From an uncultured Clostridia bacterium (GTDB lineage Bacteria > Bacillota > Clostridia > Lachnospirales > Lachnospiraceae): a DNA stretch of 17,349 nucleotides. The DNA is taken from the NCBI GenBank assembly GCA_945622055.1, contig CALZBV010000023.1, forward strand, positions 1-17,349, in the 5' to 3' direction. The position numbers and the translations under genes were made by a program. Positions 14,932 to 17,349 of the stretch are shown one piece after another; the first letter of the stretch is position 1; every line of letters starts with the position of its first letter. The notes beneath the pieces are model-generated. The model searched no databases, had not been told where the DNA came from, and saw only the letters and a list, made by a program, of their open reading frames with translations.

Positions 14932-16341
14932 ATGGAAAATCGTAAAGTATACCGCAATCCGCATAATAATCTGCTTTCTCTGGAAGAGCATATGTATGAG
15001 CTTGTGGATGTGAAAAAACCGAATGTTTTCCGTAACCTTTTCCCGTATGAGGAAATCCCGAAAATAGCATTTAATGATCGTATTGTTCCGCATTGCTTCC
15101 CTGAGGAGATATGGATTACCGATACTACCTTCCGTGACGGACAACAGTCCAGGGCACCGTATACCACGGAGCAGATTGTAACGATTTTTGATTACCTGCA
15201 CCGTCTCGGCGGACCGAATGGTCTGATTCGTCAGAGTGAGTTCTTCCTTTACAGCAAGAAGGACCGTGATGCAGTTTATAAGTGTATGGAGAGAGGCTAC
15301 GAATTCCCGGAGGTTACTTCATGGATTCGTGCAAGCAAACAGGATTTTGAGCTGGTAAAGCAGCTTGGCATGAAGGAAACCGGTATTTTGGTAAGCTGCT
15401 CGGACTACCATATTTTCTATAAGATGAAAATGACCCGTTCCCAGGCAATGGAGCACTATCTGAACGTTGTCAGAGAATGTCTGGAAACCGGTGTTGCGCC
15501 ACGTTGCCATCTGGAGGATATTACCCGTTCGGATATTTACGGTTTCGTTATCCCGTTCTGCTTTGAGCTTATGAAGCTTGGTGCGGAGTATCGTATTCCG
15601 GTTAAGATTCGTGCCTGCGATACGATGGGATATGGTGTAAACTTCCCGGGCGCAGTGATTCCGCGTTCCGTACAGGGGATTATTTATGGTCTGATGACGC
15701 ATGCGGGTGTTCCGTCTGAGCTTTTGGAGTGGCATGGTCATAATGATTTTTATAAGGCGGTTTCCAATTCCACGACGGCATGGCTCTATGGTGCATCCGG
15801 CGTAAACTGCTCCCTGTTTGGTATCGGCGAAAGAACCGGTAATACACCGCTTGAGGCAATGGTCTTCGAGTATGCGCAGTTAAAGGGTACGCTTGATGGG
15901 ATGGATACAACCGTGATTACAGAGCTGGCGGAGTATTACAAGAAGGAAATCGGTTATAAGATTCCGCATCGTACGCCGTTTGTCGGAAAGAATTTCAACG
16001 TTACCCGTGCCGGTATTCATGCGGATGGTCTGTTAAAGAACGAAGAGATTTATAATATTTTTGATACAGAGAAGTTTCTGAATCGTCCGGTACTGGTGTC
16101 AGTTTCCAATACCTCCGGGCTTGCCGGTATCGCACACTGGATCAACAGCTTCTATCACCTAAAGGGTGAACAGCAGCTGGATAAGTCCAACCTGCTTGTA
16201 CATAAGATCAAGGAATGGGTCGATAAGGAATATGAGGGTGGTAGAATCACTGTAATTACAGATGCCGAGCTTGTGGATTTGATTAACAGATATAAGGAAG
16301 AGTGCGGCATGGGTCATCTTCCGGAAGTGAGTGTGGAGTAG
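14932..16341 (+). CDS. Re-citrate synthase-like enzyme (isopropylmalate/homocitrate synthase superfamily)
   Basis: A 469-residue HMGL-like TIM-barrel protein. WITDTTFRDGQQSRAPYT carries the catalytic/metal Arg68 and Asp69; HGHND at 268-272 gives the metal histidines H268 and H270; NCSLFGIGERTGNTPLE is the conserved GxGERxGN loop. The N-terminal VKKPNVFRNLFPYEEIPKI and GGPNGLIRQSEFFLYS are, as recalled, typical of clostridial Re-citrate synthases, often annotated as isopropylmalate synthase. The leucine-sensing regulatory domain of LeuA is absent. The enzyme would condense acetyl-CoA and oxaloacetate to citrate for glutamate synthesis. ATG 14932 is chosen over GTG 14923 because AAGGAG is 10 bases before the ATG but only 1 before the GTG. 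Homocitrate synthase is the main alternative. Confidence 0.8.
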   Translation: MENRKVYRNPHNNLLSLEEHMYELVDVKKPNVFRNLFPYEEIPKIAFNDRIVPHCFPEEIWITDTTFRDGQQSRAPYTTEQIVTIFDYLHRLGGPNGLIRQSEFFLYSKKDRDAVYKCMERGYEFPEVTSWIRASKQDFELVKQLGMKETGILVSCSDYHIFYKMKMTRSQAMEHYLNVVRECLETGVAPRCHLEDITRSDIYGFVIPFCFELMKLGAEYRIPVKIRACDTMGYGVNFPGAVIPRSVQGIIYGLMTHAGVPSELLEWHGHNDFYKAVSNSTTAWLYGASGVNCSLFGIGERTGNTPLEAMVFEYAQLKGTLDGMDTTVITELAEYYKKEIGYKIPHRTPFVGKNFNVTRAGIHADGLLKNEEIYNIFDTEKFLNRPVLVSVSNTSGLAGIAHWINSFYHLKGEQQLDKSNLLVHKIKEWVDKEYEGGRITVITDAELVDLINRYKEECGMGHLPEVSVE

Positions 16342-16392
16342 GAAAGGATGTAGCGGTCTTTTGGCTGTGGCAAGAGGTAAGGAGGCAACGGC

Positions 16393-17061
16393 ATGGGTGA
16401 TGCCAGGCTGCAAAATGATCAGGATGATAAGTATTCCCTTCGTGGCAGAGTATTTAACTATATCAGGGAAGGGATTCTTTCGGGACGCTATGGTGAGAAT
16501 GAGGAGCTGAAGGAAAACACTATTGGTGCGGAACTTGGAGTCAGCCGTACTCCGGTACGGGAGGCACTTCGTCAGCTGGAGCTTTCCGGACTGGTGAATA
16601 TCATTCCGAATAAGGGAGCCTATGTAACCGGCATTTCTGCAAAGGATGCTCATGATATTTATGTGATTCGTTCGTATCTTGAAGGACTTTGTGCACGCTG
16701 GGCTTGTGAGAATATCACAGAGGAGCAGATTAACGCAATTGAGGAGGTCATCTTTCTTTCGGAGTTTCACACGAAAAAAGGACATTACGATCAGATTGTG
16801 GAACTCGATAGTAAGTTCCACAAGTTGATTTATGATGCGTGTGGGAGTAAGATATTAGAGCATGAGCTTACAGTATTTCACCATTATGTAGAGCGTATTC
16901 GAAAGATAACGCTTTCCATGGAGGAACGTGCGGTTCGATCGAATGCAGAGCATACGGCGATTCTGAATGCAATTCGGGAAAGGAACGGAGAGCTTGCGGA
17001 AAAGCTTGCACACGAGCATATTATTTGTACAATTGAAAACATAGAAAAGCTTGGGCTTTAG
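16393..17061 (+). CDS. GntR family transcriptional regulator, FCD subfamily
   Basis: 222 residues. The N-terminal winged helix (~14-80) has the GntR signature: LRGRVFNYIREGILSGRY, LGVSRTPVREALRQLE and GLVNIIPNKGAYVTG. The C-terminal all-helical FCD domain (~85-218) has the expected metal-ligand set: D139 and H143 in LDSKFHKL, H187 in EHTAILNAI and H209 in AHEHI. FCD domains usually sense small organic acids. AAGGAGG lies about 8 bases before the ATG, 51 bases after the citrate-synthase-like gene and without a terminator between, so the pair probably forms one transcript. The palindrome in that transcript's promoter is a candidate autoregulatory operator. The effector is unknown; citrate or a related acid would be logical. 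Confidence 0.92.
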   Translation: MGDARLQNDQDDKYSLRGRVFNYIREGILSGRYGENEELKENTIGAELGVSRTPVREALRQLELSGLVNIIPNKGAYVTGISAKDAHDIYVIRSYLEGLCARWACENITEEQINAIEEVIFLSEFHTKKGHYDQIVELDSKFHKLIYDACGSKILEHELTVFHHYVERIRKITLSMEERAVRSNAEHTAILNAIRERNGELAEKLAHEHIICTIENIEKLGL

Positions 17062-17094
17062 GATAGCTGGTATAACGGATACGACTTTTGCAAT

Positions 17095-17151
17095 ACAGGA
17101 GTTTGATAAGGGTGTAAACCCTACATCATAACTCCTGTTGTACTTTTTTTT
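17095..17151 (+). terminator. Rho-independent terminator after the GntR gene
   Basis: Outer arms ACAGGAGTT (17095-17103) and AACTCCTGT (17130-17138) pair perfectly, with an inner AGGGT/ACCCT stem (17109-17113/17118-17122) and GTAA loop. T8 follows at 17144-17151. It overlaps the 3' end of the opposing minus-strand gene. Confidence 0.85.
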
Positions 17152-17349
17152 ACGAGCAAAGCATCTACCTCCAAGTCTTCTGCTATCCTTTCTATGGAGA
17201 AACCCTTTTGAAGCTTTTTCTGAATCAGAGAGAGCAGGAACTGTTGCTGTATTTCTTCACGTGCCTGCTGAAGTCCTTCCTCACGTCCTCTCGCAAGTCC
17301 TTCCTCACGTCCTCTCGCAAGTCCTTCCTCACGTCCTCTCGCAAGTCCT
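17121..17349 (-). CDS. C-terminus of a probable Rpn/PD-(D/E)XK nuclease-transposase family protein (partial)
   Basis: On the minus strand a frame runs from the window edge to TAG at 17121-17123, about 75 residues. It starts with tandem GLARGREE units (three perfect plus one degenerate), then QQAREEIQQQFLLSLIQKKLQKGFSIERIAEDLEVD. Such Arg/Glu-rich octad repeats followed by a helical hydrophobic ending are typical of the C-terminal tail of Rpn-family (recombination-promoting nuclease, PDDEXK transposase-like) proteins, which are abundant in Lachnospiraceae. The catalytic domain lies outside the window, so the call depends on the tail alone. Its last codons overlap the GntR terminator. Confidence 0.65.
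   Translation of the reverse strand, partial: GLARGREEGLARGREEGLARGREEGLQQAREEIQQQFLLSLIQKKLQKGFSIERIAEDLEVDALLVKKSTTGVMM
17271..17349. repeat. Perfect 24-bp tandem repeat, ~3.3 copies, reaching the window edge
   Basis: Units at 17271-17294, 17295-17318 and 17319-17342 are identical, and a fourth begins at 17343. Because 24 is a multiple of three, copy-number change adds or removes GLARGREE octads from the encoded protein without frameshift. Confidence 0.95.

Noticed and set aside
14368..15201. 277-residue minus-strand open frame
   Set aside because: It spans antisense to mgsA, an intergenic promoter and the start of the synthase gene, shows no family motifs and is a shadow of codon usage on the other strand.
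17271..17349. CRISPR array
   Set aside because: The 24-bp units are contiguous, without spacers, and encode an in-frame octad.

Overview
The window reads as a chromosomal stretch of an anaerobic, probably spore-forming Clostridia, most likely Lachnospiraceae. The main pointers are a SCIFF ranthipeptide precursor with its radical SAM maturase, a SigK-type sigma factor without a pro-sequence, a Re-citrate-synthase-like enzyme, strong AGGAGG ribosome sites and moderate GC. Family assignments come from motifs and memory of the families; no search was run.

Layout, left to right. (1) 1-1339: the end of a TrmR-like tRNA methyltransferase overlapping a U32 (TrhP-like) tRNA hydroxylation protein, the two steps of wobble 5-methoxyuridine synthesis. 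(2) 1490-5512: a SigK-type sigma factor whose stop overlaps the start of a PLP-dependent Orn/Lys/Arg decarboxylase, then a 628-residue protein with a C-terminal HD-GYP domain. (3) 5577-7581: a consensus sigma-A promoter, a SCIFF precursor containing two complete six-cysteine units in one ORF, a terminator, a strongly palindromic element, the SCIFF maturase (TTG start) and a bidirectional terminator. (4) 7589-9631: an AI-2E-family membrane protein on the minus strand, divergent from a small cupin. (5) 9678-14822: a promoter followed by tightly packed plus-strand genes: a protein made almost wholly of 26-residue repeats, a FapA/DUF342 protein, a stand-alone canonical HD-GYP protein, a membrane-anchored protein of unknown function whose frame is split by an in-frame TAG, and methylglyoxal synthase. 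(6) 14854-17151: a sigma-A promoter whose -10 overlaps a perfect GTATAC-centred palindrome, a Re-citrate-synthase-like gene, a GntR/FCD regulator and a terminator. (7) The window ends inside a minus-strand gene whose visible C-terminus, with perfect 24-bp tandem repeats, looks like an Rpn/PD-(D/E)XK nuclease-transposase family protein.

The most unusual item is the SCIFF locus. SCIFF precursors are normally single peptides of about 45 residues. Here the unit is duplicated within one ORF, the cores are almost identical in DNA while the leaders have diverged, and the position of the known thioether acceptor (Thr37 in the characterised peptide) is Gly in both copies. Also worth attention are the uncharacterised repeat-protein/FapA/HD-GYP/membrane-protein operon, the amber codon that splits one of its genes, and the likely operator linking the GntR regulator to the citrate-synthase-like gene.
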